Origin: Chitinophagales bacterium
GTDB lineage: Bacteria; Bacteroidota; Bacteroidia; Chitinophagales; JADIYW01
Length of the DNA: 64,000 nt
Reading direction: 5' to 3'
NCBI GenBank assembly: GCA_020636535.1
Contig: JACJXT010000011.1
Location: forward strand, 1,178,001-1,242,000
A program made the translations under genes and the position numbers. Shown in pieces: positions 9,098 to 18,914 of the stretch. Under the pieces are notes generated by a model that was given only the letters and a program-made list of their open reading frames with translations, ran no database searches and had not been told where the DNA came from. Each line of letters starts with the position of its first letter. The stretch's first letter is position 1.

Positions 9098-10143
9098 TAT
9101 ATATTAAAATTTAACTGACTAAATAATTTCTTTTGTTTGATGTAATAATCTACTACGATACTACTATTATATATTCCATGTTTATTTGGTTGTGCTACTG
9201 CATTTTGTTGTTGTATTTTCTGAAATGCAATTTTCTTATTATTCAAATCATCAATCATATCATTATAATCTGCTAGTGCTTTTTTTATAGCTTTGCTTTC
9301 ATCTTTATTGGTAAGCAAACTTTTTAACCAAGCAATTTTATCTAAACGATTTCGCATTTTATAGATTCCAGACAATTCTATTCCACTTAAATTTTTTCGT
9401 AGCAAAGCTCTATTGTTTCTAAAATTCAAATATGTTTTTTTAGGATTAGATTTGTGCAAAGTTCCACCTCCAACATGAAAAACAGTACTGTTAGCACAAT
9501 AGCCAATTTTATAACCTAAATTTTTTAGTCGCCAACACAAATCAATTTCTTCCATGTGTGCAAAAAAATCGCCATCAAAACCACCTACCAAATGAAATGC
9601 ATCTGCTTTAATAAACAAGCAAGCACCACTTGCCCAAAAAATTTCTGAATTTTGATTGTACTGTCCATTTTCGACTTCACAAGTATTAAAAATTCTTCCT
9701 CTACAAAACGGATAACCATATTTATCGATAAAACCACCAGCAGCACCAGCATATTCAAACTCTTTTTTATTGTGATACGCCAGTAATTTTGGTTGAGCAG
9801 CTACCATTAAATCATCTTGCTCTATATAATCAATTACTGGTGAAATCCAATTTGCAGTTACTTCAACATCGGAATTTAATAATATGTAATAATCACTTTT
9901 AATTTGTTGTAATGCACGATTATAACCTTCTGCAAATCCATAATTTTTATCTAAAACAATGAGTTCAATTTGATTAGCAAAATTTTCTTGTAAGTATTGA
10001 GTACTATCATCAGTAGAAGCATTATCTGCTACAATGATTTTGCAATTAGCTAACTTAGAGTGCTGTATTACAGAAGGCAAAAATTGTTGCAAGTGCTGTT
10101 TCCCATTATAATTTAAAATAACTATGGCAATATTTTTGTTCAT
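9097..10143 (-). CDS. Family 2 glycosyltransferase
   Basis: 348 residues. GT-A fold features are the N-terminal NYNG (11-14), VADNASTDDS (38-47), the metal/nucleotide-sugar motif LNSDVEV (89-95) and an EEIDLCWRL acceptor-side segment around 193-201. This pattern is typical of rhamnosyl-type GT2 enzymes that extend O-antigen or exopolysaccharide at the inner membrane's cytosolic face. It is the first gene of a two-gene operon with the RmlD-like reductase (1-bp overlap). Confidence 0.88.
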   Translation of the reverse strand: MNKNIAIVILNYNGKQHLQQFLPSVIQHSKLANCKIIVADNASTDDSTQYLQENFANQIELIVLDKNYGFAEGYNRALQQIKSDYYILLNSDVEVTANWISPVIDYIEQDDLMVAAQPKLLAYHNKKEFEYAGAAGGFIDKYGYPFCRGRIFNTCEVENGQYNQNSEIFWASGACLFIKADAFHLVGGFDGDFFAHMEEIDLCWRLKNLGYKIGYCANSTVFHVGGGTLHKSNPKKTYLNFRNNRALLRKNLSGIELSGIYKMRNRLDKIAWLKSLLTNKDESKAIKKALADYNDMIDDLNNKKIAFQKIQQQNAVAQPNKHGIYNSSIVVDYYIKQKKLFSQLNFNI

Positions 10144-10204
10144 TATTGGCTTGAAATTAGTGTATTTTTTTAATTTAACCTATAGTTATAATTGATTAAC
10201 TTTT

Positions 10205-10236
10205 GTCTTGACACAAAAGTTACAAAAAGTCAAGAC
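10205..10236. repeat. Hairpin of a dispersed repeat (GTCTTGAC...GTCAAGAC)
   Basis: GTCTTGAC (10205-10212) pairs with GTCAAGAC (10229-10236). A related, inverted version lies around 53519-53552. The following 130 bp, rich in 'CTCGCTCTGCTCAAACAG'-type sequence, holds no convincing ORF. The element sits between the divergent glycosyltransferase and lipoprotein genes. Confidence 0.5.
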
Positions 10237-10423
10237 TACAATAAATTCTTAACGCTCGAACTACATAAAAAAGCTAAAAATCTTGAAACTCGCTCTGCTC
10301 AAACAGCAATATTTTCTTTACGCTTTTTTATTTGTTCTCTCTAAATTTATTGTAGGTCAAATTGTAAAATAGAATATTCTTAGTATTGAATGAGATTTTT
10401 AGCTTATTTTGTGTGAAGATATC

Positions 10424-10822
10424 ATGAAAAAAATACTTTGGATAATGACTGCTACCATGTTGTTGAGTGCTTGTAACTCAGCACAAAAACGATTTAATTT
10501 GGCAAAGAAAAGTGCTAATGAGTTGCTACAAAACATGAATCAACCGAGTGCATTAAGTTACTTTGAAACGCCTTATTTTAATAAAGAGCAAATGCAAATT
10601 ATTATAGGAACTATTATGCAGAACTGCGATTGGAATAATAGAGCAACACATAGTTATACTGAAAAATTAATTGAAGATAAAGAAGATGGCAATGTTGCTA
10701 TATTTATATATCAATATTATATGGATTGTGATAGTATTCAAATTAATATGTCGTATAATTTATTGAACAAAACACCACAATTAATTAGTTTTGAAATTAT
10801 TGATTTGAATAGCAATCACTAA
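10424..10822 (+). CDS. Small lipoprotein of unknown function
   Basis: About 132 residues from the ATG at 10424; an in-frame ATG five codons upstream (10409) would put charged residues ahead of the signal peptide and is less likely. MKKILWIMTATMLLSACNS is a lipoprotein signal with lipobox LSAC. The rest is a small globular domain with two cysteines. Its last codons lie in a 51-bp sequence that is repeated 600 bp downstream inside the end of the convergent acetyltransferase gene, so this C-terminus marks a duplication boundary. Confidence 0.65.
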   Translation: MKKILWIMTATMLLSACNSAQKRFNLAKKSANELLQNMNQPSALSYFETPYFNKEQMQIIIGTIMQNCDWNNRATHSYTEKLIEDKEDGNVAIFIYQYYMDCDSIQINMSYNLLNKTPQLISFEIIDLNSNH

Positions 10823-10844
10823 AAATAGTTGATTTAATTTGTTG
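10794..10844. repeat. 51-bp direct repeat, copy A
   Basis: Matches 11394-11444 at 50 of 51 positions (G/A difference at 10812 versus 11412), exactly 600 bp apart. This copy encodes the C-terminal residues IIDLNSNH and the stop of the upstream lipoprotein; copy B, read on the other strand, encodes the C-terminus of the acetyltransferase. Confidence 0.9.
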
Positions 10845-10928
10845 TTTTAAAACTACTTTTTAACAAAAATATGACTATGTATTCTTGTATTTATTTATAT
10901 ATTTGATAAATAGTAAAACAAATTTAAA

Positions 10929-11363
10929 ATGGAATATAAGGTTATAGTAGCAATATCTATAATATTACTATTTGGTACTTCCTGTGTTAGAAGCCAATCC
11001 TCTGATTATATAGAAAACACTAAAGATTTATTAAGATTAGTAGATAGAAATAAATATAACATTGCATATAGTCTGTTTAGTGCCGAAAACAAAGAAGATA
11101 AAGAAAATTTATATAATGAATTTAATAATATAAGAAAAAGTATAAAAAAATATGGATATCCTAATGAATATGAGGTGATAGAGCAGGACATGTTTATTGT
11201 TATTGAGTCTTTTTTAAAGATGTCTGATGACTATGTATATAAATTGAATGTCTATTTTATAAATTCAAATTATGTTTCAGATGGAAAAATAAATTTTTTA
11301 ACACTTGAGAAGCTAAAGAATGATAAAACGCAGATAAAAACAAAAACATTTCCAGCACAATAA
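10929..11363 (+). CDS. Small lipoprotein of unknown function lying between two 51-bp repeats
   Basis: 144 residues. The N-terminus MEYKVIVAISIILLFGTSC fits a lipoprotein signal (GTSC). The mature part is highly charged and helical (Asp, Glu, Lys, Asn), then ends in a beta-rich segment. No family is recognised. The whole gene sits in the 600-bp interval bounded by the 51-bp repeats, so it appears to have been inserted between two formerly adjacent convergent genes. Its coding sequence is even more AT-rich than its neighbours. Confidence 0.65.
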   Translation: MEYKVIVAISIILLFGTSCVRSQSSDYIENTKDLLRLVDRNKYNIAYSLFSAENKEDKENLYNEFNNIRKSIKKYGYPNEYEVIEQDMFIVIESFLKMSDDYVYKLNVYFINSNYVSDGKINFLTLEKLKNDKTQIKTKTFPAQ

Positions 11364-11393
11364 TGTTTTTATACAATGTATTAATATGTAAAT

Positions 11394-11444
11394 AAATTAT
11401 TGATTTGAATAACAATCACTAAAAATAGTTGATTTAATTTGTTG
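11394..11444. repeat. 51-bp direct repeat, copy B
   Basis: Second copy of the repeat at 10794-10844. Read on the minus strand it encodes QQIKSTIFSDCYSNQ and the stop of the GNAT gene, so both copies are functional gene ends in opposite orientations. Confidence 0.9.
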
Positions 11445-11999
11445 CCATTCATCTTTTAAAATACTATAATAGACTGTATTTCTTCTATAACCATCGTACA
11501 TTAAAGTATGACTTCTTAAAGTGCCTTCTTCTGTTGCACCTAGTTTCAAAATAGCTTTTCTCGATTGCAGATTTCTTTCATCGGTTTTTAATTCTACTCT
11601 TTCAAATTGTAGTGTTTCAAAAGCAAAACACAACAATAGAAATTTTACATTTTTATTAATAGCAGTTCCTTGTGCTGTTTTTGCCAACCAAGTAAAACCA
11701 ATTTCTAATCGCTTGTCTTTGTTAGATACATTACAAATACTAGTAGTTCCAACTACTTTATTATTTATTTTATCTAAAATAATAAATGGATATCGTATTG
11801 CTTTGTTATAATTTAAAAATGCATCAGATAAATAATTGTCTATAGAAGTTTCATCATTAAAAATAATAGGTGAGTACTTTGTAATATTGGGATTTTGTAA
11901 GGCAATTTCCTTTAATAAATTTTTATTGATTGCTGTTAATGGAAGTAGCTCTACTATATTATTATTAAAAGTATAAGTATTATTAAATTCAAAATTCAT
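11397..11999 (-). CDS. GNAT family N-acetyltransferase (RimJ/RimL-like)
   Basis: 200 residues. The layout LLPLTAINKNLLKEIA..., IGFTWLAKTAQGTAINKN (acetyl-CoA loop), ELKTDERNLQSRKAILKLGATEEGTLRSH and a terminal YDGYRRNTVYYSIL is the standard RimJ/RimL pattern for acetylating protein N-termini or small amines. Substrate is unknown. It lies 2 bp downstream of the acyltransferase gene, so they share a transcript. Its last 16 codons fall in copy B of the 51-bp repeat. Confidence 0.85.
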   Translation of the reverse strand: MNFEFNNTYTFNNNIVELLPLTAINKNLLKEIALQNPNITKYSPIIFNDETSIDNYLSDAFLNYNKAIRYPFIILDKINNKVVGTTSICNVSNKDKRLEIGFTWLAKTAQGTAINKNVKFLLLCFAFETLQFERVELKTDERNLQSRKAILKLGATEEGTLRSHTLMYDGYRRNTVYYSILKDEWQQIKSTIFSDCYSNQ

Positions 12000-12001
12000 G
12001 T

Positions 12002-12883
12002 TTAATATTTAATTCCAGCTCTTTTCCATCGTCTATGACTCCATAACCAAAGCTGTGGTTTGTTAATAATATCGCTTTCTAAAAATCGTACGAATTGTTC
12101 TACAATGTCTTCTTTATTAGCTACTGGTTGATTTGGTATAGCAATTGTTTTTAAATCGACTTCGTAATATCCTTTGTCAATTTTATGAATAGACGCATAC
12201 AATACAATAGCATTTTGCTTGTGAGCAATATTGGCATATGCTTGATGAAATGGTGTTTTGATGCCTAAAAAATTAGTCCAATAAGCTTTGTCTGTATCAA
12301 CAGGAGTTTGATCAGCAAGTATGGCAATTAAATTATTTTGTTGACAAACCTCAATAATTTTTTTAATGTCTGAATTTAGAATAGTATGCAAACCTAGTCG
12401 CTCTCTAATTTTTTTCATTTCATTATCAAAAGTAATGTTATTGCTAGGAGCATATAGTGCATAAGCTTTTTTATTGGTAGCATTTGCTGCTAAATAACTT
12501 GCCCATTCCCAATTACCAAAATGACCTAACAATACAAATAAAGGTACTTGCTCATTCCTTAAATCAAATAACAATTGTTTGGCTTGATGAGTTAAACTAA
12601 TTCTTTTATCAATACTGTTTTTGGATATACTTATATATTTTATTATTTCTACAACAATGCACGATAAATGATGGTAGTATTTTCTTCTAATTTTATTGAC
12701 TTCTAATGATGATTTGTAAGGAAGTGCATAAGCCAAATTGGTATTGATGACCGTTTGTCTATAATGTAAAATGTGTTGTACAAAAAACTGGATTACGCTT
12801 GCCAAAATATACAAAATAGATAATGGCAAATAGGAGAGTAGTTTAAGCCATGTAAAAAGTATCTTGGTAATTATTTTTTTCAC
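12002..12883 (-). CDS. Lipid A biosynthesis acyltransferase (LpxL/HtrB family)
   Basis: 293 residues. The N-terminal hydrophobic segment (about 8-38) anchors it in the inner membrane. The catalytic HX4E motif appears in GHFGNWEW (H121, E126), and a downstream ADQTPVD block (about 190) is conserved in the family. It adds a secondary acyl chain to the lipid A precursor; the exact chain is not predictable. The start codon is GTG (12883). It is probably cotranscribed with the GNAT gene. Confidence 0.85.
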   Translation of the reverse strand: MKKIITKILFTWLKLLSYLPLSILYILASVIQFFVQHILHYRQTVINTNLAYALPYKSSLEVNKIRRKYYHHLSCIVVEIIKYISISKNSIDKRISLTHQAKQLLFDLRNEQVPLFVLLGHFGNWEWASYLAANATNKKAYALYAPSNNITFDNEMKKIRERLGLHTILNSDIKKIIEVCQQNNLIAILADQTPVDTDKAYWTNFLGIKTPFHQAYANIAHKQNAIVLYASIHKIDKGYYEVDLKTIAIPNQPVANKEDIVEQFVRFLESDIINKPQLWLWSHRRWKRAGIKY

Positions 12884-13066
12884 TGCTATAAAAATACAGA
12901 TATTTTAGGTGTTGCAAGTATCAATAATATTAAATGTATTTAAATCAAACAAGTCTATTTTTCCTTACCAATTCATTATTAAAACATGAATAGTTGCTAT
13001 TTAGATTCAATATCAATAACTTTGCACGCTTGAGGTAATCTTTTTGTACTTAATAAAGTTAATTAA

Positions 13067-14251
13067 ATGAAATATTTTTCTAATTTATTGGTATTGGTAG
13101 TATTAATATCAATGATAGCTTGTAAAAGAAAAGCAAGTCAACCACCAGCTATGGTACCAAATTTACCTGCGGTTGCTGTAGATCAAAGAACCGTAGAAAG
13201 CTTTTATATTTATCCTGCTGATATTGAAGGAAAAAACAACAATGCAGTTAGAGCAAAAATATCAGGTTACATTAAAAAAGTTTTGGTAGATGAAGGCGAT
13301 GTCGTTAAAAAAGGGCAGCTACTCTTTCAACTAGAAACCAATGTTCAAAATCAAAGTGCTAGTGCTGGCAAAGCTCAAATTGAAGCAGCTAATGCTAATA
13401 TTAAAGCAGCAGAAGCTCAAGTTCAAGCAGCTCAGGTAGAAGTAGATAGACTAATTCCACTAGTACAAAAAAATATCATTAGCAATGTTCAGTTAGAAAC
13501 AGCTAAAGCTAAGTTGGCTCAAGCACAAGGACAATTATCTCAAGCTAAGGCAGCGTACCAAGTAGCTCAAGCTAGTTATAAAGGTACTGTTGCCAATATC
13601 AACTTTGCCAATATCACTAGTCCAATTAATGGTATTGTAGGAAAAATTAATTTTAGAGAAGGTGCTTTGGTAAGTCCACAAGATCAAATGCCATTAACGA
13701 ATATCTCTCAATCTGGCGATGTATATGCTTATTTTACTTTGAATGAAAAGCAATTCATTTACTTCTTTCAAAATTATCCAGGAAAAACTATTGATGATAA
13801 ACTTAAAAATTTGGGTGATGTAAGCTTACAACTAGCAGACAATAGTATTTATCCAATTAAAGGAAAGATTGAAACATCTACAGGACAAATTGATCCTAAT
13901 ACAGGAACAATACAGTTTAGAGCAAGTTTTAAAAACAATGGCTTACTAAGCAATGGTAGTACTGCTAAAATTATGATTCCAAGAATATTTAAAGATGTTT
14001 TGGTTATTCCAGAATCAGCTACTTACGAACAACAAGGTTTTGTATATACTTATAAATTGCAAGGAGATAGTGTAGTCAATGTTATTGTAACGCTTTCAGA
14101 TAGAGTAAACAACTTAGCAATTATTGAAAGTGGTTTATCTTTAAATGATACAGTGATAGCTTCTGGAGTGGCTAGCTTAAGAAATGGCATGAAAGTAAAA
14201 CCTAATTTGGTAAATATAGATTCCATTACCAATATTAAAGTAGTAGAATAA
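13067..14251 (+). CDS. RND efflux periplasmic adaptor (AcrA/MexA type)
   Basis: 394 residues. Lipoprotein signal ending ISMIAC (C19). It then shows the adaptor order: a barrel-sandwich half-motif (RAKISGYIKKVLVDEGDVVKKGQLLFQLE), an alanine/glutamine-rich coiled-coil hairpin (about 100-170), the second lipoyl half with the ITSPINGIVGKINFREGALV sequence, and beta-barrel plus membrane-proximal domains. It links the inner-membrane pump to the outer-membrane channel. Its stop overlaps the pump ATG (the A at 14251 is shared). Confidence 0.93.
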   Translation: MKYFSNLLVLVVLISMIACKRKASQPPAMVPNLPAVAVDQRTVESFYIYPADIEGKNNNAVRAKISGYIKKVLVDEGDVVKKGQLLFQLETNVQNQSASAGKAQIEAANANIKAAEAQVQAAQVEVDRLIPLVQKNIISNVQLETAKAKLAQAQGQLSQAKAAYQVAQASYKGTVANINFANITSPINGIVGKINFREGALVSPQDQMPLTNISQSGDVYAYFTLNEKQFIYFFQNYPGKTIDDKLKNLGDVSLQLADNSIYPIKGKIETSTGQIDPNTGTIQFRASFKNNGLLSNGSTAKIMIPRIFKDVLVIPESATYEQQGFVYTYKLQGDSVVNVIVTLSDRVNNLAIIESGLSLNDTVIASGVASLRNGMKVKPNLVNIDSITNIKVVE

Positions 14252-17200
14252 TGATTAAAACTTTTATCAATAGACCTGTACTTTCTTCCGTAATATCTAT
14301 AGTAGTCGTGTTGCTAGGTATTATTGGAATTAATAGCTTACCAATTACACAATATCCTGATATTGCTCCGCCAACTATTATGATTAGTGCTAATTATAAT
14401 GGTGCAGATGCTCAAACTGTATTAGAAAGTGTTATTATTCCAATAGAAGAACAAGTGAATGGTGTAGAAGGAATGACTTATATTACTTCTACAGCAGACA
14501 ATAGTGGTGGTGCTAGTATTACAGTTTATTTTGAACAAGGTGTAGATCCAGATATTGCTGCGGTAAATGTGCAAAACAGAGTAGCAAGAGCAACACCTTT
14601 ATTGCCAGCAGATGTTACGCGTTCTGGTGTAGTAACATCAAAACAACAAACGAGTGCGTTGATGTACATGTCGTTTTATTCTAAAAATAAAGCTTACGAT
14701 GATGTTTTTATTCAAAACTATATCAATATTAATGTAATTCCAGGTATAAAAAGAATTAACGGTGTTGGTGGTGCTAGTGTTTTTGGTGCTAAAGATTATG
14801 CTATGCGTATTTGGTTAGATCCACAAAAACTGGCAGGATTCAATTTAGTACCGAATGATGTAATTAGAGCAATTAATGAACAAAGTGCACAAGTAGCACC
14901 AGGACAGCTTGGACAAAATAATGGAGAAGCATTTCAATATGTAATAAAATATAGTGGAAAATACAATGAAGTACAACAGTATAAAGATATCGTTATTAAA
15001 GCATCACAAGGTGGACAAATACTACGATTATCTGATGTGGCTGATATTGAGTTGTCTGCATTTTCTTATTCGTCAAAAGGTGAAACTAATGGTATGCCTA
15101 CACTTTCATTAGGTGTTTTTCAAACAGCAGGTTCTAATGCACAAACCATTATCAAAAATATAGAAGCTTATTTGGCAGATGCTAAAAAATCTTTTCCTGA
15201 TGGAATAGAATATACTATTAACTATAATACCAACGAGTTTTTATCTGCGTCTATGGAAAAAGTGTTAGAAACTTTATTCGAAGCATTTATACTTGTATTT
15301 ATAGTCGTATTTATTTTCTTGCAAGATTTTCGTTCTACACTTATTCCTGCAATAGCTGTTCCAGTCTCTATCATAGGTACCTTTTTCTTTTTAAATGCCT
15401 TTGGTTTTTCTATCAACTTACTAACACTTTTCGCTATGATTTTAGCTATTGGTATTGTGGTAGATGATGCCATTGTAGTTGTAGAAGCAGTACATGCCAA
15501 AATGGAAACTACACACGAAAAAGACATAAAAAAAATTACTACAGATGCTATGAGTGGCATTACTACAGCTATTATTTCTATTACATTGGTAATGGCAGCA
15601 GTATTTATTCCTGTAACTTTTACACCAGGACCTTCTGGCGTTTTCTATAAGCAATTTGGTATCACATTGGCAGTATCTATTATTATTTCGGCAGTTAATG
15701 CATTAACGCTAAGTCCAATGTTATGTGCTTTATTTTTAAAACCACATAGCAACGAAGAAAAAAAGAAAAGTTTTGTACAACGATTTTATGATGCTTTTAA
15801 TCGTTCTTTTAATAATATGACACAGCGATATGCTAAAGTTGTTGGCTTTATTATTGGTAGAAAATGGATTGCAGTACTTGTTTTAGTATTATCAGGCATA
15901 GGTATTTGGTATGCAAGTAATACCACGCCAACGGGTTTTGTACCAAACGAAGACAGAAAAATTATCTTTGCCAATATTGAACTACCTCCAGGAAGCTCTT
16001 TAGATAGAACTTTTGCAGTATTGAAATCGTTAAATGAAAAAATAAACACACTAGATGGTATAGAAAGAATGACTTATATTGCTGGTAGAAGTTTCTTTGG
16101 TGGAAATGGCAATAATGGCGGTTTAGCATTTATTAAATTAAAAGATTGGGAAGAAAGAACTGCTAAAGATTTATCTATAGAAGCCATTACAGGAAAAATG
16201 TTTGGCATAGCTGCTACCATTCCTGATGCCAAAATTGTATTTTTTGGTCCACCAAGTGTGCCAGGTTTTAGTATTAGTTCTGGATTTAACGCTGAACTAC
16301 TAGATAAAACTGGTGGTAGCATTGCTAATTTAAACAATGTAAAAAATCAGTTTATTGGTGCTTTAATGCAAAGACCAGAAATACAATATGTTCAAAGTCC
16401 ATTAAATACCAACTATCCACAATACGAGTTAGAAATTAATATGCCTTTAGCTAAATTAAAAGGTGTTTCTCCATCTGATATTTTTAGTGCATTAAACGGT
16501 TATATTGGTGGTCAGTATGTTGCCGATTTCATAAAATATGGTAAGCAATTTAGAGTAATGCTTCAAGCCAATGCCGAATCAAGAAATGATGAACAAAGTT
16601 TAAACGGAATTTCGGTTAGAAATGCACAAGGACAAATGATTCCTATTTCTCAATTTGTAGAGTTGAAGAAAGTATCTGGTCCTCAATCTATTTCTAGATT
16701 TAATTTATACAACTCAGCTTCCTTAAGTGGTGCACCAAACCAAGGATTTAGTTCTGGTGATGCCATTAAAGCTGTAGAAGAAGTAGCTGCTCAAACACTA
16801 CCACAAGGTTTTGGCATCGACTATTCTGGTTTAACTAGAGAAGAAATGAGTGCTGGTTCTCAAACAACTATGATATTGTTAATCACTATTATTTTTGTGT
16901 TTTTGATTTTATCGGCTCAGTACGAAAGTTTTGTATTGCCATTTGCCATTATTTTCTCATTGCCATTAGGAATTATGGGAGCGTATATGTCGCAAAAAAT
17001 TGCAGGATTAGAAATTAACATCTATTTCCAAATTGCATTAATTATGCTCATTGGTTTGCTTGCAAAAAATGCTATTCTAATTGTAGAGTTTGCTTTGCAA
17101 GAAAGACATAGAGGCAATTCTATTATAGATGCTGCTATATTAGGAGCTAAAGCAAGATTGCGACCAATATTAATGACCTCTTTTGCTTTTATTGTAGGAT

Positions 17201-17382
17201 TAATGCCATTGGTCTTATCAAGCGGTGTTGGTGCTAATGGAAATCACTCGTTGGCAACTGGAGCAGCATTTGGTTTGCTCATAGGTACTATATTAGGTGT
17301 AATGATAATACCAGTATTGTTTGTCGTATTTCAATCCATACAAGAAAAAATTAAACCATTAACTATAGATAGTAAAAATTAA
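14251..17382 (+). CDS. RND multidrug efflux pump, AcrB/HAE1 type
   Basis: 1043 residues, full family length. It has an N-terminal TM helix with the 'RPVLSSVISIVVVLLGIIGI' pattern, a first periplasmic loop, the TM4 proton-relay Asp pair in GIVVDDAIVVVEAVHAK (about 405), the 'FIPVTFTPGPSG' motif and a mirrored second half (GLLAKNAILIVEFALQ with the TM10 Lys). The proton-driven homotrimer exports hydrophobic drugs, dyes or detergents. It overlaps the adaptor gene by one base and is followed 3 bp later by the channel gene. Confidence 0.95.
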   Translation: MIKTFINRPVLSSVISIVVVLLGIIGINSLPITQYPDIAPPTIMISANYNGADAQTVLESVIIPIEEQVNGVEGMTYITSTADNSGGASITVYFEQGVDPDIAAVNVQNRVARATPLLPADVTRSGVVTSKQQTSALMYMSFYSKNKAYDDVFIQNYININVIPGIKRINGVGGASVFGAKDYAMRIWLDPQKLAGFNLVPNDVIRAINEQSAQVAPGQLGQNNGEAFQYVIKYSGKYNEVQQYKDIVIKASQGGQILRLSDVADIELSAFSYSSKGETNGMPTLSLGVFQTAGSNAQTIIKNIEAYLADAKKSFPDGIEYTINYNTNEFLSASMEKVLETLFEAFILVFIVVFIFLQDFRSTLIPAIAVPVSIIGTFFFLNAFGFSINLLTLFAMILAIGIVVDDAIVVVEAVHAKMETTHEKDIKKITTDAMSGITTAIISITLVMAAVFIPVTFTPGPSGVFYKQFGITLAVSIIISAVNALTLSPMLCALFLKPHSNEEKKKSFVQRFYDAFNRSFNNMTQRYAKVVGFIIGRKWIAVLVLVLSGIGIWYASNTTPTGFVPNEDRKIIFANIELPPGSSLDRTFAVLKSLNEKINTLDGIERMTYIAGRSFFGGNGNNGGLAFIKLKDWEERTAKDLSIEAITGKMFGIAATIPDAKIVFFGPPSVPGFSISSGFNAELLDKTGGSIANLNNVKNQFIGALMQRPEIQYVQSPLNTNYPQYELEINMPLAKLKGVSPSDIFSALNGYIGGQYVADFIKYGKQFRVMLQANAESRNDEQSLNGISVRNAQGQMIPISQFVELKKVSGPQSISRFNLYNSASLSGAPNQGFSSGDAIKAVEEVAAQTLPQGFGIDYSGLTREEMSAGSQTTMILLITIIFVFLILSAQYESFVLPFAIIFSLPLGIMGAYMSQKIAGLEINIYFQIALIMLIGLLAKNAILIVEFALQERHRGNSIIDAAILGAKARLRPILMTSFAFIVGLMPLVLSSGVGANGNHSLATGAAFGLLIGTILGVMIIPVLFVVFQSIQEKIKPLTIDSKN

Positions 17383-17385
17383 ATT

Positions 17386-18777
17386 ATGTCGAAAAAAATA
17401 GCATATATACTTATCCTATTATTACTGTCTTCTTGTAGCATCACTAAAAAATATTCAAGACCAAGTGTACCTACAATAGATAATTATAGAAATCATAGCA
17501 CTCAAGATTCTGCTACTATTGCTAATATAAATTGGAGAACTTATTTTAATGATGCATTGCTAGTCAATCTTATAGATACTGCTTTTGCTAATAATTTTGA
17601 TGTTCAAAGAGCAGAACAATCTTTAAAAATAGCCAATGCATTGTATAAACAAGCCAATGTACAGTTTTATCCAACAGTAAATTTAGGATTAAGTGGTAGT
17701 GTAAGCAAGCCATCGAATACTACTTTTCAAGGAAGAAATATTCCTGCAAGCCAAGCAGTTACAGATATTTCTATTGGACCATCATTCAATTGGGAATTAG
17801 ATGTTTGGGGAAAATTGAGAAGTCAGAAAAAAGCAGCACAAGCAAGTTATAATCAAACCATATATCAACAACAATTTATACAGTCGGCAATGGTTAATGC
17901 TATTGCCAATTACTATTTTTTGCTACAATCGTTAGATGCTAAGATTGAAATATTAAACGCTACAATAAAAAATAGAGAAGAAGGAATTACTACTATCAAA
18001 GCATTGAAAGAAGCAGGTAGCGTAACAGAAGTTGCTGTAAAGCAAAATGAAGCATTGTTGTATAATGCACAAGCATTGCTAGAAGATGTAAAAAATCAAA
18101 TTGCCATTACAGAAAACACACTAAGTGTTTTAATTGGAAAAGCACCAGAAGACATTAAAAGAAGTCCATTAAACACAGACATTATACCTAGTAAAGCGTG
18201 GCAAACAGGTTTCCCTACGCAATTACTAGCCAATAGAACAGATATTAATGCAGCAGAACAAATTCTAATCAATGCATTTGAAATGGTTAATTTTGCCAGA
18301 GCTAGTTTCTATCCAACTATTGGAATAAGTGGAAGTGGTGGATTAAACAGTATGAATTTTGCTAACTTATTTAATATTCATTCTTTATTTGCCAATATTG
18401 CAGGAAGCATTACCCAACCGCTATTTAATTTACGACGATTAAAAACGCAGAAAGAAGTGAATATTGCCAAACAAGAAATTGCTTTGATTGATTTTAAAGA
18501 GAAGATTATTACAGCATACTCAGAAGTAGCCAATGAAATCAGTACGCTAAACACCAATGCCAATAAATTAAAACTAAAAGAGCAGGAGAAAGAAGCATTA
18601 TTCTTAGCTATAGACTATTCTGAGGAATTACAAAAACAAGGATTTGTAGATTATCTATCAGTACTAACAGCAAAAAATAATGAACTCAATGCAGAACTAT
18701 CATTAATAGATATACAACTAGCCATACTTACAGCCAAAGCCAATTTATACAAAGCACTTGGTGGTGGTTGGCAATAA
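17386..18777 (+). CDS. Outer-membrane efflux channel, NodT/TolC-type lipoprotein
   Basis: 463 residues. Lipoprotein signal with LLLLSSC (C17), followed by the duplicated OEP domain: two long helical-hairpin regions (about 60-220 and 270-450) with a GPSFNWELDVWGKLRS barrel strand and IAGSITQPLFNLRRLKTQ in the second repeat. It forms the outer-membrane exit duct of the tripartite pump. It is the last gene of the operon; no clear terminator follows, but a hairpin-rich repeat array begins 138 bp downstream. Confidence 0.92.
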   Translation: MSKKIAYILILLLLSSCSITKKYSRPSVPTIDNYRNHSTQDSATIANINWRTYFNDALLVNLIDTAFANNFDVQRAEQSLKIANALYKQANVQFYPTVNLGLSGSVSKPSNTTFQGRNIPASQAVTDISIGPSFNWELDVWGKLRSQKKAAQASYNQTIYQQQFIQSAMVNAIANYYFLLQSLDAKIEILNATIKNREEGITTIKALKEAGSVTEVAVKQNEALLYNAQALLEDVKNQIAITENTLSVLIGKAPEDIKRSPLNTDIIPSKAWQTGFPTQLLANRTDINAAEQILINAFEMVNFARASFYPTIGISGSGGLNSMNFANLFNIHSLFANIAGSITQPLFNLRRLKTQKEVNIAKQEIALIDFKEKIITAYSEVANEISTLNTNANKLKLKEQEKEALFLAIDYSEELQKQGFVDYLSVLTAKNNELNAELSLIDIQLAILTAKANLYKALGGGWQ

Positions 18778-18914
18778 AAATAAATTGCTAATTTGGTATT
18801 TTTCGTATCAAAACAAACAAAGTAAAAATCATCATAGCAAGGAAGTATAACGCCGTCATATTGAGCGAAACGCAGTGTAGCGAAATATCTCCTTACAGGA
18901 AATTGCAACACTAT

